From: Actinomadura montaniterrae
Lineage (GTDB): Bacteria; Actinomycetota; Actinomycetes; Streptosporangiales; Streptosporangiaceae
Assembly: GCF_008923365.1 (NCBI RefSeq)
Contig: NZ_WBMR01000003.1
Location: 62,001-126,000, forward strand
Length of the DNA: 64,000 nucleotides
Direction: 5' to 3'
A model generated the notes under the pieces. The model worked only from the letters and a program-made list of their open reading frames with translations. It was not told where the DNA came from and made no database searches. Both the position numbers and the translations under genes were made by a program. Below are positions 27,725-36,370 of the stretch, piece by piece. Numbering within the stretch: the stretch's first letter is position 1; every line of letters starts with the position of its first letter.

Positions 27725-28206
27725 CTAGGATTCGAGGTCGCGGTCGAGGCGAAACTCCATGAAGACGCTGTTGGGATCAGGGACGTAGCCGGCGAACGGC
27801 TCCCGGACGGTGAACCCGTGCCGCGCGTAGAGCCGCCGGGCCGGGGCGAAGAAGTCCTGACTCCCCGGTCTCCAACAGCACCCGCCGGTGCCCGCGCTCG
27901 GCGGCGACCCGCAGCAGATGCCGGAGCATGACGGTCCCGACGCCCTTTCCGCGCGCGGCCTGCGCGGTCCGCACGAACTTCAGCTCGACATCTCCGCCGC
28001 CAAGGTCCTTGAGTGCACCGCAGCCCAGCAGCTCCGGTCCCTCCCAGGCCGACCAGAACTTGACGGCCGGGTCGCGCAGCTCCCCGAGATCCAGCGCGTG
28101 CACCGACTCCGGCGGCGAGGTGGCGTGCATGTCGGCCAGATGCTCCTCCAGCAGCCGATGCACCTCGTACCGGGGTCAGGCCGTCGAGTTCGAAGCGCAG
28201 CACCAT
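27725..28206 (-). pseudogene. GNAT N-acetyltransferase with two frameshifts
   Basis: From MVLRFELDGL at 28206 the frame must shift once near CCGGTACGAGG to reach EVHRLLEEHLADMHATSPPE and VRTAQAARGKGVGTVMLRHL (the acetyl-CoA loop). It must shift again in a GGGG run near 27865 to reach SQDFFAPARRLYARHGF and ending FMEFRLDRDLES. The parts line up as one ordinary 160-residue acetyltransferase. The indels fall in short G/C runs, so recent decay or sequence error are both possible. Confidence 0.75.
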
Positions 28207-28266
28207 CCGGACTCCCGTCTCACCCGCCCCAAAATACGGTGCGGTCAACGATCACTGTTTTCTATG

Positions 28267-28288
28267 ATAGTGGACATGTTTCCACTAT
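28267..28288. promoter_or_regulatory. Perfect inverted repeat overlapping the GNAT start
   Basis: ATAGTGGA, six bases, TCCACTAT. The spacer contains the ATG at 28276 used for the GNAT gene. The surrounding sequence is AT-rich compared with the neighbourhood, so this is a plausible operator at a near-leaderless promoter. Confidence 0.4.
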
Positions 28289-28788
28289 ATGATTCGATCA
28301 CGGTCAGACTCGGACGGGCCGAGGACGCCGAGAGCGTCCGGACCATCCGCAACGGCGCGATCGAGCACACGACGTCGATCTGGACCACGGTGAAGCAGAC
28401 GCCTGAGGAGGCGGCGGCGTGGTGGGCCGACCTCCTCGGACGGCGTGCGGCGTTCGTGGCCGACGCCGCCGGCGAGGTGCTCGGGTATGCGTCCTGGTCG
28501 CAGTGGCGTCCGAAGGACGGCTACCGGTTCACGGTGGAGAACTCGGTCTACGTCCTCCCCGGGCACCAGGGCAAGGGCATCGGCGGCCGGCTGATGCGGG
28601 CGCTGATCGCGGCCGCGCGGGAGTCCGGCGCTCATGTGATGCTGGCCGACATCGAGGCGGAGAACAGCGCCTCGATCGCGCTCCACGCCGGCCTCGGCTT
28701 CGAGACCGCGGGGACGCTCCGCGAGATCGGCACCAAGTTCGGCCGCCGGCTGGACCTGACGATCATGAGACTCGGGCTCACCCCATGA
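28276..28788 (+). CDS. GNAT acetyltransferase (phosphinothricin acetyltransferase type)
   Basis: 170 aa. ITVRLGRAEDAESVRTIRNG starts the fold. NSVYVLPGHQGKGIGGRLMR is the acetyl-CoA loop (Q-G-K-G-I-G), and EAENSASIALHAGLGFETAG is the C-terminal signature typical of Pat/MnaT-type enzymes. The acceptor amine is unknown. The start is uncertain: ATG 28276, or 28264 four codons upstream, both within or beside the inverted repeat. Its TGA overlaps the ATG of the LysE-type gene, so the two are coupled. Confidence 0.85.
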   Translation: MFPLYDSITVRLGRAEDAESVRTIRNGAIEHTTSIWTTVKQTPEEAAAWWADLLGRRAAFVADAAGEVLGYASWSQWRPKDGYRFTVENSVYVLPGHQGKGIGGRLMRALIAAARESGAHVMLADIEAENSASIALHAGLGFETAGTLREIGTKFGRRLDLTIMRLGLTP

Positions 28789-29408
28789 CGACGGCCCTCG
28801 CCACCGGAGCCGTCGCGGGCCTCGGCATCGCTATGCAGGTCGGCGCCGTCGCCGTCTACCTGCTCCTGCTCAGCTCGACGGCGCCGCTCCGGGTCGGCGC
28901 CGCCGCAGCCCTCGGGGTCGCGACCGTGGACGGACTGTACAGCGCTCTCGCGGTCGCGGCGGGCAGCGCTGCGAGCCGGATGGTCGAACCGGTCGCCGAC
29001 CCCCTCCGCTGGACGGCCGCCGCCGTGCTGCTGTGGATCGCCGTGCGCATCGTGACCGGTGCCGTCCGGGAGCGGGACGCCCCGGAGAGCGCGCTCGGCG
29101 GCCCCGCCGGAGCGACGTCGCCCGGACGCGCCTACCTGCGGCTCGTCGGGGTCACGGTGCTGAACCCCGGCACCGTCGTGTACTTCTCCGCGATCGTCAT
29201 CGGCAGCCGCTTCGACGCCTTCGACGCCGTCGACAGGTCCGCCTTCGCCGCCGCCGCCTTCGCGGCGTCCGCGCTGTGGCAGATAGCGGTGGTGGTGACG
29301 GGGTCGGCCCTGGGCCGCCTGCTCACCGGATACCGCGGCCGGCTCGCGACGGCCGTGGTCGCCGGGCTGCTCATCGCTGCCCTGGCCGTCCGGACCTCCG
29401 TGCAGTAG
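28785..29408 (+). CDS. LysE/RhtB-type amino-acid exporter
   Basis: 207 aa, strongly hydrophobic, with about six membrane helices. They begin GAVAGLGIAMQVGAVAVYLL and include VGVTVLNPGTVVYFSAIVIG, whose N-P-G-T is the LysE-family hallmark. It is translationally coupled to the GNAT gene, so acetylation and export of the same amino compound is a reasonable inference. It ends shortly before the ALDH remnant. Confidence 0.8.
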   Translation: MTTALATGAVAGLGIAMQVGAVAVYLLLLSSTAPLRVGAAAALGVATVDGLYSALAVAAGSAASRMVEPVADPLRWTAAAVLLWIAVRIVTGAVRERDAPESALGGPAGATSPGRAYLRLVGVTVLNPGTVVYFSAIVIGSRFDAFDAVDRSAFAAAAFAASALWQIAVVVTGSALGRLLTGYRGRLATAVVAGLLIAALAVRTSVQ

Positions 29409-29423
29409 CGGCGTGCTCAGCGG

Positions 29424-29890
29424 TCACAGGGACGCGGGTTCTGTCAGGTGAGGAGGGGCCTTCGTCTGCTTGAACTCCAGAATGCCGAGCGGGCCCAGCT
29501 CGCGGCCGTAGCCCGATTCCTTCACGCCGCCGAACGGCGCGTCGATGTTGAACCGTCCGCCGTTCACATAGACCTCGCCGCTGTCGAACCGCCGCGCGAC
29601 GGCGACGGCGACGGCGCGGTCCGGGTCGGCGGGTCGAGAACGGGTCCGAATATTTCTTCCTGGCAATGGTCATCTCGTTCGGGACGCGGTCGAACACGGC
29701 CGGCCGGACCTAGTATCCGAGGGGAGCCCGGCCGGCTGTTTCAGGCCACCGGTGAGCAGACGGAGCGGCTTCTCCGACAGCCCCAGCCGAACGTACTCAC
29801 GGACCTTCTCACGCTGCTCCGGGGAGATGAGCGGTCCCAGGCGGGACCCGGAAAGCGCCGGGCCTCCGAGCGGGACCGCCTCGGCTGGGG
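29424..29890 (-). pseudogene. Aldehyde dehydrogenase C-terminal remnant
   Basis: RLGPLISPEQREKVREYVRL, then [11 protein letters not shown], and in another frame [20 protein letters not shown] with [19 protein letters not shown]. These are the last ~150 residues of an ALDH. A frame change near 29640 separates the parts, and the N-terminus with the catalytic Cys region is missing. Confidence 0.7.
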
Positions 29891-29914
29891 ATGTCGCCAA
29901 GCCTGCCCGAGTAT

Positions 29915-30060
29915 GAACGCTTCACGACCTCACCCCCCGACTGGAAGGCGATCTTCGATCGCAGCCGGCTGCCCGGGTTCCACCTCGCGTGCGGCACGAC
30001 CGGGAACGGTTTCAAGCTGGCCCCGGTCGCGGGCCGGCTCATGGCCGCCTTCTCGCGCCG
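29915..30060 (+). pseudogene. FAD-dependent oxidoreductase (DAO family) C-terminal scrap
   Basis: The plus strand encodes PDWKAIFDRSRLPGFHLACG and TTGNGFKLAPVAGRLMAAF, the conserved FAD-contacting end of DAO/sarcosine-oxidase-like enzymes. About 45 residues survive; nothing upstream belongs to it. Confidence 0.5.
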
Positions 30061-30182
30061 CCGGCTTTCGACCGCGACCGCCGGACCGACGTCCTCGGCT
30101 GAAGAGCCGCCAGAGGACCCACACGCCCGATCGCGCCCGCGGCCTCCCTCGCCAAGCTTGAAGCATCCAAGAGTAAGCCCCG

Positions 30183-30400
30183 CGCCACTTGCGCGACCCG
30201 CGGCTGTCGCCGCGTTCCATTGCCGCCGCGCACCTTATCTGGGTCAGTTACCTGCACCGCCTGTTCCGCCGGCACGGCACGAGTCTCGCTGCCTGAATCC
30301 GGCGGCAACGCCTCGAACGGGCCCACCGCGACCTCGGCGCCCCTGCCATCGCCTGATGCCCGTCCACCAGATCGCGGCGGGGTGGGGGCACCGACCGCGT
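30183..30400 (+). pseudogene. AraC-family HTH remnant
   Basis: RHLRDPRLSPRSIAAAHLIW, YLHRLFRRHGTSLAA, a TGA in place of Trp, then IRRQRLERAHRDLG, another stop and an unfinished second HTH. It parallels the intact AraC protein at 25280-26263 (LSPRSIAAAHHISVSTLHRL). It is a decayed paralogue or foreign fragment. Confidence 0.6.
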
Positions 30401-30497
30401 GAACGGGATCATCAAGAAGGTGTGGACTCGGCATCAAGGACTCGTCCCCCGCCATCGCGAATACTCGCTATCAATATTAACTCGAAAGGGGCGATTC

Positions 30498-30896
30498 ATG
30501 GGCTTCGTGAAGCTGGGCTTGTCCGTCGGCATCGCCGCGACCGCGCTCATCGCAGGATTGCAGGCACCGGCGTCGGCCGAAGAATACCTGTGGATCTCAG
30601 GTGGGTACGGTCTGTGGCAGGCCGACCCCGAGAGCGGCCGGCCAGGCGATTCCATCAAGGCATGCGACACCTCTTCCGACGGTTGGGCCATTTCCGTCGT
30701 CATGACCTGGGGCGATGCCACCGGATACCGGCAGGTGGACACGCGTGGCCACGAGGCGGGCTACTGCTCCGGATGGGCCTCCGGCAACCTCCCGGAAGGA
30801 ACCTACGTAGACATCTCCGTCGAAGAAATCAAGTCGGACGGCAAGGGCGGGCTGCTGCACCGCAATTGGCAGCTCTTCCGTGACCGAGTGGCCTAG
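30498..30896 (+). CDS. Small secreted protein of unknown function
   Basis: 132 aa from ATG 30498 with GAAAGGGG upstream. A clear signal peptide is present (LGLSVGIAATALIAGLQAPA, then SA-EE). The mature part is about 105 aa, with two cysteines (KACDTSSD, GYCSG) and many aromatic residues. No family recognised. It precedes a lanthipeptide-like precursor by 175 bp, but a functional link is only a guess. Confidence 0.7.
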   Translation: MGFVKLGLSVGIAATALIAGLQAPASAEEYLWISGGYGLWQADPESGRPGDSIKACDTSSDGWAISVVMTWGDATGYRQVDTRGHEAGYCSGWASGNLPEGTYVDISVEEIKSDGKGGLLHRNWQLFRDRVA

Positions 30897-31071
30897 CCGA
30901 CCGGCGAATCGACCTTTTGAATAGGGGGCAGCCTTCGAGAAACCGCTTTGCACGACCAGACGAAAGCCGTAGCCAGCGGCACTCATGCCGCAACATTCCA
31001 CGACCTGTGCACGGCCTGCGGCCCCTCCCTCGCGGGGCTCCGCAGCCTGCGCCCGGAGGAAAGGACCGCGC

Positions 31072-31221
31072 ATGTCCACGCTTCTGGAGATGACCCCGCG
31101 AGTCGCCGGGACCGACGAGGTCGAACCGGCCGTCGAGTTCGAGAACCGGTGGGAGCGGGACTCGGCCGACAACGCCCAGTGCCCGCTCACCACCTATCTG
31201 GGCTACTCGCTGACCTGCTGA
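31072..31221 (+). CDS. Candidate lanthipeptide (RiPP) precursor peptide
   Basis: 49 aa from ATG 31072 with a strong GGAGGAAAGG site. An acidic leader of about 28 residues begins MSTLLEMTPRVAGTDEVEPA. The C-terminal core-like segment is SADNAQCPLTTYLGYSLTC, rich in Ser, Thr and two Cys. Spacing of Ser/Thr to Cys fits class III-type lanthionine or labionin formation, and SLTC resembles the SITTC end of SapB-type peptides. The next gene is a broken lanthipeptide synthetase, which supports the call. The ring pattern is unknown. Confidence 0.55.
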   Translation: MSTLLEMTPRVAGTDEVEPAVEFENRWERDSADNAQCPLTTYLGYSLTC

Positions 31222-31267
31222 GTCATCCGGTCGGCGCGGTGCGGACGGGCGACGGGCTCCACTCGGG

Positions 31268-32117
31268 ATGGCAGAAATGGACAATACGGGTTCCCCGGAT
31301 TGGTTGGAACGCATCGTCAGGCAGCATGTTGGCACGGGTCATTCGGTGATAGCGGGCCCCGTCTGGCTGGCCGTCCGGCCGGACGGAGCCGTGCTGCCGA
31401 AGCACGGCTGGAAGAAGCACGTATCTTCCAGCGCGGCGGACTTTGCCGAGCTACTGGTATGGCTGATGCCGCTCCTGGCAGCCGAAGGCTGTGCCTTCAA
31501 GCTGGCACGTTCGCGACGAGTTCTGCACGAGCTGAACGACGGCCATACGTCCCCGGCGATTGTCGGGAAGGCGGTCACCGTCCATCCGGAGCGGCGTGTC
31601 CGTGACCTCGGGCTGCGGCTCGCCGCGGAACTGCGCGGCCACCGGGGCCGCGAGTCCTCAGCGATCGGAGGGTTTCGGCGCAGGCCCGGTCTACTACCGG
31701 TACGGGTCCTTCGTGCTCCGGCGCGGCCGCACCGCACCCGCGTCCATGGGCGGCCTCGCCCGTGAAGTGGGCGACACATGCGTCGCCCGCACGTGGCCGA
31801 ACTCGCTCGGTCAATACTGCGGCGCCGCCGGCGTCGGCGATTACCTGCTGAACATCACCATCGCGAAGCGATCCGAGCGCTACCAGGACGCGGCGTCCGA
31901 CCTGGGCCACTGCCTCCTGCTCCTGAGCTCCGGACCGCAGGCCCACCCCGGATTCTTCACCGCCACCGACACCCCCGACCGCTCGCTCTCCTGGTCCATG
32001 GGGCTCTGCGGCGTCCTGAGCTCCTTCAGGCTGGCGCACTGCAGCCCCGGTTGCCTACCGGATCTTCCGGCGATGAGCGCCGGACGCTCGGTTCCGCACC
32101 CGTCGCACACACCATGA
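31268..32117 (+). pseudogene. Class III/IV lanthipeptide synthetase (LanKC/LanL-like), heavily deleted
   Basis: The frame opens at 31268 with an N-terminal lyase-like domain: AVLPKHGWKKHVSSSAADFA, EGCAFKLARSRRVLHELNDG and GKAVTVHPERRV. Two frame changes near 31640-31690 link to GPRVLSDR and then VYYRYGSF. The kinase domain is gone. The remainder is a LanC-like end: QYCGAAGVGDYLLNITIAKR, ERYQDAASDLGHCLLL, SLSWSMGLCGVLSSF. The cyclase motif C-H-G is reduced to CG. It lies 46 bp after the precursor gene. The cluster is presumably dead. Confidence 0.65.
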
Positions 32118-32146
32118 TCCGGCAGCGTGGGGCAGCGCCGTGAACT

Positions 32147-32815
32147 TCAGCGGCTCGCCGCGGCTCCGGTGGCGTCCGCAAGCCGCTGCAGGACGTCGTC
32201 GAGCCGGTCGCCCACGACCAGGTCGTCGGCCGTGGCGTGGTCCATGAAACCCGCGTCCGCGGCACGGCGGATCAGTGCGACGAGCGGGTCCCAGAACCCG
32301 CCGATGTCGAGCAGGCCGAGCGGCTTGCCGTGCAGCGCCAGCGTCTGCCACGTCCACACCTCGAACAGCTCCTCAAGCGTGCCGAGCCCGCCGGGAAGCG
32401 CGAGGAACGCCTGCGCCCGTTCCGCCATCAGCGCCTTGCGCTCGTGCATGGTGTCCACCATGACGGTCTCCACGCCGGGCTCGCCGTCGACCCGGCCCCA
32501 TTCCCGCTCCACCATGAACCGCGGGATGACGCCGAAGACGCGGCCGCCGCCATCGATGACACCCTGCGACACTTGTCCCATCAGGCCCGAGCCCCCGCCG
32601 CCGTACACCAGCTCGATACCGCGGTCGGCGAGCTCCCGCCCGGCCGCGTACGCCGTCTTGGCGTGGACGGGATCGGAGCCGTCCCGGGCACCGAGGAAGA
32701 CCGCCAGCCGGGACAGCCCAGGCGCCGCCCCCGCCTGCGGGTTCGGAGCGCCCACGGTGCAGGGGCCGCGGTGCTGGTCTGGGGCGGGGTGAAGGACCGG
32801 TTCAGGGTTGCACAT
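32147..32815 (-). CDS. LOG-family protein (cytokinin riboside 5'-monophosphate phosphoribohydrolase type)
   Basis: 222 aa. The Rossmann-like core begins LSRLAVFLGARDGSDPVH after a ~35-residue extension. GIELVYGGGGSGLMGQVSQG and PGGLGTLEELFEVWTW (the P-G-G-x-G-T-x-x-E motif) identify the family. Such enzymes cleave nucleoside 5'-monophosphates into base and ribose phosphate. The long N-terminus may mean that an internal start is used. A palindrome lies just upstream at 32817-32853. Confidence 0.88.
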   Translation of the reverse strand: MCNPEPVLHPAPDQHRGPCTVGAPNPQAGAAPGLSRLAVFLGARDGSDPVHAKTAYAAGRELADRGIELVYGGGGSGLMGQVSQGVIDGGGRVFGVIPRFMVEREWGRVDGEPGVETVMVDTMHERKALMAERAQAFLALPGGLGTLEELFEVWTWQTLALHGKPLGLLDIGGFWDPLVALIRRAADAGFMDHATADDLVVGDRLDDVLQRLADATGAAASR

Positions 32816-32816
32816 G

Positions 32817-32853
32817 ATTCCATTTTAGGAGATATCGTCCACTAAATTGGAAC
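32817..32853. promoter_or_regulatory. Inverted repeat upstream of the LOG gene
   Basis: Arms ATTCCATTTTAG (32817-32828) and CTAAATTGGAAC (32842-32853) match at 10 of 12 positions when inverted. The AT-rich composition and place immediately before the LOG start suggest a promoter/operator. The right arm lies beside the truncated IS30 sequence. Confidence 0.35.
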
Positions 32854-32865
32854 CATTATGTGCCT

Positions 32866-33336
32866 TGATCGCGGCATGCGTGGTCCAGGGCGAAGCGTCC
32901 CTCCGCGGTCGCCATGCTGGTGGAGCGGACCAGTCGCCTCGTCCGGCTGGTCGCGTTGCCCCACGGCATCAAGGCCCACCAGGTACGCCCCCATCTGGTC
33001 CAGGCCATCGAGCAGATGCCGCCCACAATGCGAGGATCGCTCACCTGGGACCGGGGCCGGGAAATGGCCGAGCATGCCCAGCTCACCGCCCAGACGAGCA
33101 TGCCGGTCTACTTCTGCCGCAGACGCAGCCCTTGGCAGCGCGGCACCAACGAAAACACCAACGGATCGCTGCGCCGGTACCTGGGCAAGAGCGCCGATCT
33201 CAGGCTCCTTGACCAGAACGACCTGGACCGGATTGCCGCCGAGCTCAACGACCGTCCCCGCAGAATCCACGGTTATCGTGCGCCGAGCGCGGTTTACGCT
33301 GACCCTTGCGCCAAGGTCGATGCAACGACCCCCTGA
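32866..33336 (+). pseudogene. IS30-family transposase, C-terminal half
   Basis: KRPSAVAMLVERTSRLVRLV, MRGSLTWDRGREMAEHAQLT and WQRGTNENTNGSLRRYLGK, then AELNDRPRRIHGYRAPSAVY. This is the DDE core of an IS30 transposase, with the D and E (N-E-N-T-N-G) visible. The N-terminal half is missing. The element's right end is probably just beyond the stop, near CAACGACCCCCTGAG. Confidence 0.8.
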
Positions 33337-33460
33337 GACCGCCTTTGAAGGCCGTGCAACCGTCTTGGCATAGAAGTTCGCATCCGGTTGGCTTTCAGCC
33401 ATGCCCCTCGGAGTCCCGTACCGAGACCGATCGCCGGTGTGACCCCAGTGCCCGGGGCTG

Positions 33461-34786
33461 TTATGACGGGAGTCTGCGTGTGCTCCGGATATCGGGGCGC
33501 TCGGCGTACAGGTCGGTGGAGCTGGTGTCGCCGATGGCGATGATGCCGTCGGTGACAGGCCCATAGATGAACGCCGGATCGCTAGAGAAGATAGGGATGC
33601 GGCCGAGGATCTTGCCGGTCCGGCCGTCGAAGACAACGAGATGGAAGACGCCGGTGTCGTTAGCGGACATGATATAGATCCGGCCGTCGGCCACGGCGAG
33701 GCTGTCGGCGAGCTGGGGGAGGTGGCCGGATTCGGGGATCGGCCTGCGCCACAGCTCCGCGCCGGTGGCCGGATCGAAGCCACAGATGGCGTTGTCCTTC
33801 TTATCCTCGCAGGAGCTGACCTGGAGCCCCCCGCCCATAGCGAGCGCGTACTGGTCCTTCCACCGCTGCTTGGCGACGATACGGCCGGTCGCCGGGTCCA
33901 GGAGGTCGGTCGTGTCACCCTCCGCCACGGCCAGCCGGCCGCCGACAACCCCCAAGGCATCGACCACGTCGCCGGGTTGCGACACCGGTGAGAGGGTTAG
34001 GGTCCATCGCATGGCTCCGGTCGCCGGGTCGAACCCGAACACTGCCTTGTCCGGCGCGTCATAGTCCTCACAAGCGACGGCGAGGGTACCCGGCACGACA
34101 GCTACAGGGGGGCCGCCCTGGTCCGGACAGGAGCGGGGCCACTTCTTCGTCCAGCGGACCTTGCCGGTCGCACGGGAGATCCCGGCCATTCCATGGCTGC
34201 CGAGCAATACCAGCGTCGTCGCGTCGGCGTCCGGCACGACGGAGTTTTTATTGCCGATGTCGTCAGATACCTTCCGAGACCATTGGATCTTGCCCGAACG
34301 AACGTTGATCTTCACCAGTTCACCGCTCGTCGATTCAAGGAAGACATCGCCTGTCGAACGATCGATGCCCGTCGGCCACCACATGCTCTTGGTGTAGCGC
34401 CAGTAGACCCTGCCCGTGACGATGTTGACGGCCCGCACATCATCACCAGCGGGCATGATCGCGAGCCCGCCGTAGATCACCGTGCGCTCGGAGAGGGGAA
34501 CATGGACGGTGGCCACCCGTTGCGCCGAGTGCACGGGTGGCTGCGTCCCCACCGGCTGGGGGAACCGCCCGTACGGCCCCCGCATACCGTCATCGAACAC
34601 CGCCCAGAGGCGAGGCACACCCCAGGACGCCAGGACGACAGCAATCAATGCCGCCACGACCACCCGCAGCCGCCACCAACGTCCCCTCCGCCGGACCGCC
34701 GGTTCATCGGCCGTCCACGACATGACGGTCTCCACCCGCGGCGTGGTGGAGGACGGGCGGGTATGCGGCTCGCTGTCGTCGGTCAT
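33461..34786 (-). CDS. Membrane-anchored PQQ-like beta-propeller protein
   Basis: 441 aa. A cytoplasmic N-terminus of about 40 residues precedes one membrane helix (VVVAALIAVVLASWGVPRLW). The outside part repeats propeller motifs: VNIVTGRVYWRYTKS, INVRSGKIQWSRKV, ISRATGKVRWTKKW, FDPATGAMRWTLTL, FDPATGAELWRRPI and FDGRTGKILGRI. That is the pattern of PQQ/WD40-like propellers, although PQQ binding is not implied. It probably acts as an extracytoplasmic scaffold or sensor. The frame is intact amid IS debris. Confidence 0.85.
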   Translation of the reverse strand: MTDDSEPHTRPSSTTPRVETVMSWTADEPAVRRRGRWWRLRVVVAALIAVVLASWGVPRLWAVFDDGMRGPYGRFPQPVGTQPPVHSAQRVATVHVPLSERTVIYGGLAIMPAGDDVRAVNIVTGRVYWRYTKSMWWPTGIDRSTGDVFLESTSGELVKINVRSGKIQWSRKVSDDIGNKNSVVPDADATTLVLLGSHGMAGISRATGKVRWTKKWPRSCPDQGGPPVAVVPGTLAVACEDYDAPDKAVFGFDPATGAMRWTLTLSPVSQPGDVVDALGVVGGRLAVAEGDTTDLLDPATGRIVAKQRWKDQYALAMGGGLQVSSCEDKKDNAICGFDPATGAELWRRPIPESGHLPQLADSLAVADGRIYIMSANDTGVFHLVVFDGRTGKILGRIPIFSSDPAFIYGPVTDGIIAIGDTSSTDLYAERPDIRSTRRLPS

Positions 34787-34978
34787 CCGTGATCCAGTCT
34801 CCGTGGTGAGCTTTGGGATAAATCAGGTCGAAGCCAGCGAAGATCTTAGACGTCTCCCCTGTTCGCGGAGGTTCCGACCCGAGACGGGTCGAAATCACCG
34901 GAAGGACGCCCGGCGTTCAAAATTCGATCCGAAGCGACGGCGCCTCGACAAACACCCCCCATAGACAGCCCACCTGCT

Positions 34979-35280
34979 CATCAGCACGGGGCGGAGTTCC
35001 AGTCGGCGCTCCACTGGCACGCGCTCGACAAGGGCATCACCCACACATACATCAAACCGCGAACACCGCGGCTGAACGGCAAAATCGAGCGCTCACACCA
35101 CATTGACGCCGAGTAGTTCTCCCGAATGCTCGACGGTGTCGTCATCGACACCGCCGCGGTCTTCAACGACAAACTCCGCGAGTGGGAGGACTACTACAAC
35201 TACGATCGGCCCCATGGCACCCTCGGTGGCGAGACCCCTCTACGAACACCTCAAGCAGAGGACCCAGGCCCAGGCGTAAA
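34979..35280 (+). pseudogene. IS481-like integrase-core fragment
   Basis: HGAEFQSALHWHALDKGITH, TYIKPRTPRLNGKIERSHH, a TAG, then FSRMLDGVVIDTAAVFNDKL and YYNYDRPHGTLGGETP. This is the C-terminal part of an rve-type transposase. A frame change follows at CTACGAACACCTCAAGC, and the N-terminus is missing. Confidence 0.7.
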
Positions 35281-35317
35281 CGATCACCGTCGGTCGCACA
35301 CGCATGACCTGCGAGGA

Positions 35318-35413
35318 ATCTATGAGACGGCCACCAGGGATCTACCGGTTGCGGTGAGCCCGGCGCGCTAGCTGATCTTCCGCCAACGAGCTGGGGCAGC
35401 CCGACGGCGGGCC
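35318..35413 (+). repeat. Direct repeat, copy 1, flanking a secreted-protein gene
   Basis: Begins ATCTATGAGACGGCCACC. It is similar to 35952-36048, especially over the first 55 bases. The two copies lie in the same orientation about 630 bp apart, on either side of the gene at 35460-35816. Confidence 0.6.
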
Positions 35414-35459
35414 AAGCCCACAGGCCGGACGTACTTGACCGTCACCACCGCCCGAGTGT

Positions 35460-35816
35460 TCAGCAACCTCGGGTGACCTTATATGCAGCGCCCTTTTGAT
35501 CACTAAGCCAGAAGCGGTGCTTTCCTTTCGTACCGCCATTAGTGACCATGCATTTTACAACTATCTGGCTATTCTTTGACTTAATCCAAATCGCGCCTGC
35601 AACCTTCCCCGAGCAGTGGTTGTTGAAATAAACCGTGACGGAATCATGATAGCCACTCCCCCACGAGTAGTTGACCCGATTGCTCTTTGGTGTGGAGCAC
35701 TGGAGGTGCGCTCGGATGGTGGAGGCCTCCGCCGAGGGCGCGATGACGAAGGTGGCCATGGCTGCGGCCGCGACACCGGTTGCGGCGAGTCCGCGGATGA
35801 GTTTTACCTGTTTCAC
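35460..35816 (-). CDS. Small secreted four-cysteine protein
   Basis: 118 aa from GTG 35816, chosen because AAAGAGG lies 9 bp upstream; an in-frame ATG at 35825 would overlap that site. The signal peptide is KLIRGLAATGVAAAAMATFV followed by APSAEAS. The mature part has four Cys (LQCST, NHCSG, VKCMV, TRGC at the very end) that could form two disulfides. Lower GC than its neighbours, and flanked by direct repeats, so it may be a mobile cassette-like unit. Family unknown. Confidence 0.7.
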   Translation of the reverse strand: MKQVKLIRGLAATGVAAAAMATFVIAPSAEASTIRAHLQCSTPKSNRVNYSWGSGYHDSVTVYFNNHCSGKVAGAIWIKSKNSQIVVKCMVTNGGTKGKHRFWLSDQKGAAYKVTRGC

Positions 35817-35951
35817 GCCAAGCATCCTCTTTCGGTGCGACGAGTGTGTCGGTAGAGACAGTCCGAGTTTGGGTTGAGCGGCAACCGCCCGCCTTGACGG
35901 CGTCGTCCAGGCCCTCGCCCTTCAGCAACCTCCACCGATGCCCTACCGGGG

Positions 35952-36048
35952 ATCTACGAGACGGCCACCGGGGATCTACCGGGAGTGGTGGGCCCTGGCG
36001 CGGTACCTGATCTTCCCGCAACCGAGCTTGTGCCGGCCCCCCTGCGGC
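35952..36048 (+). repeat. Direct repeat, copy 2
   Basis: Begins ATCTACGAGACGGCCACC, the partner of 35318-35413. Between this copy and the tniA remnant (36049-36370) I see no gene. Confidence 0.6.
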
Positions 36049-36370
36049 CCAACTTGATCGGCTTGTACTCAAGCGCGCCGGGATGGGGATCGATGCCGTC
36101 ACAGAACCTCTCGGAGCCAGAACGGACCCTGCCCGGACCGAGCGCGGTCGCGCCGCAGCTTAGCGGCGGCCCCCGACCGGTCCGTTGAAACTATGACAGC
36201 ACTTCTCACCCAAGTCGTCGTGCCCTAGCGGTAGGCCCGCGAGGAGGAATCGGTACAGGAATTAGCGGCAGGGCCGCCGACCTGCGCCCACGCCACCTCC
36301 CAGAGCGGCAGTGCACCGATTCTGCCTGGTCCGCCGTCCACCTCAGCACAGGTCAGCGACTCTGCCGCTA

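Noticed and set aside
33461..34786. PQQ-dependent dehydrogenase
   Set aside because: The repeats are propeller-like, but there are no PQQ-ligand or cytochrome motifs, and the protein is anchored by one helix.
35118..36048. CRISPR array
   Set aside because: Only two long direct repeats with a gene between them. No regular short repeat-spacer pattern anywhere in the window.
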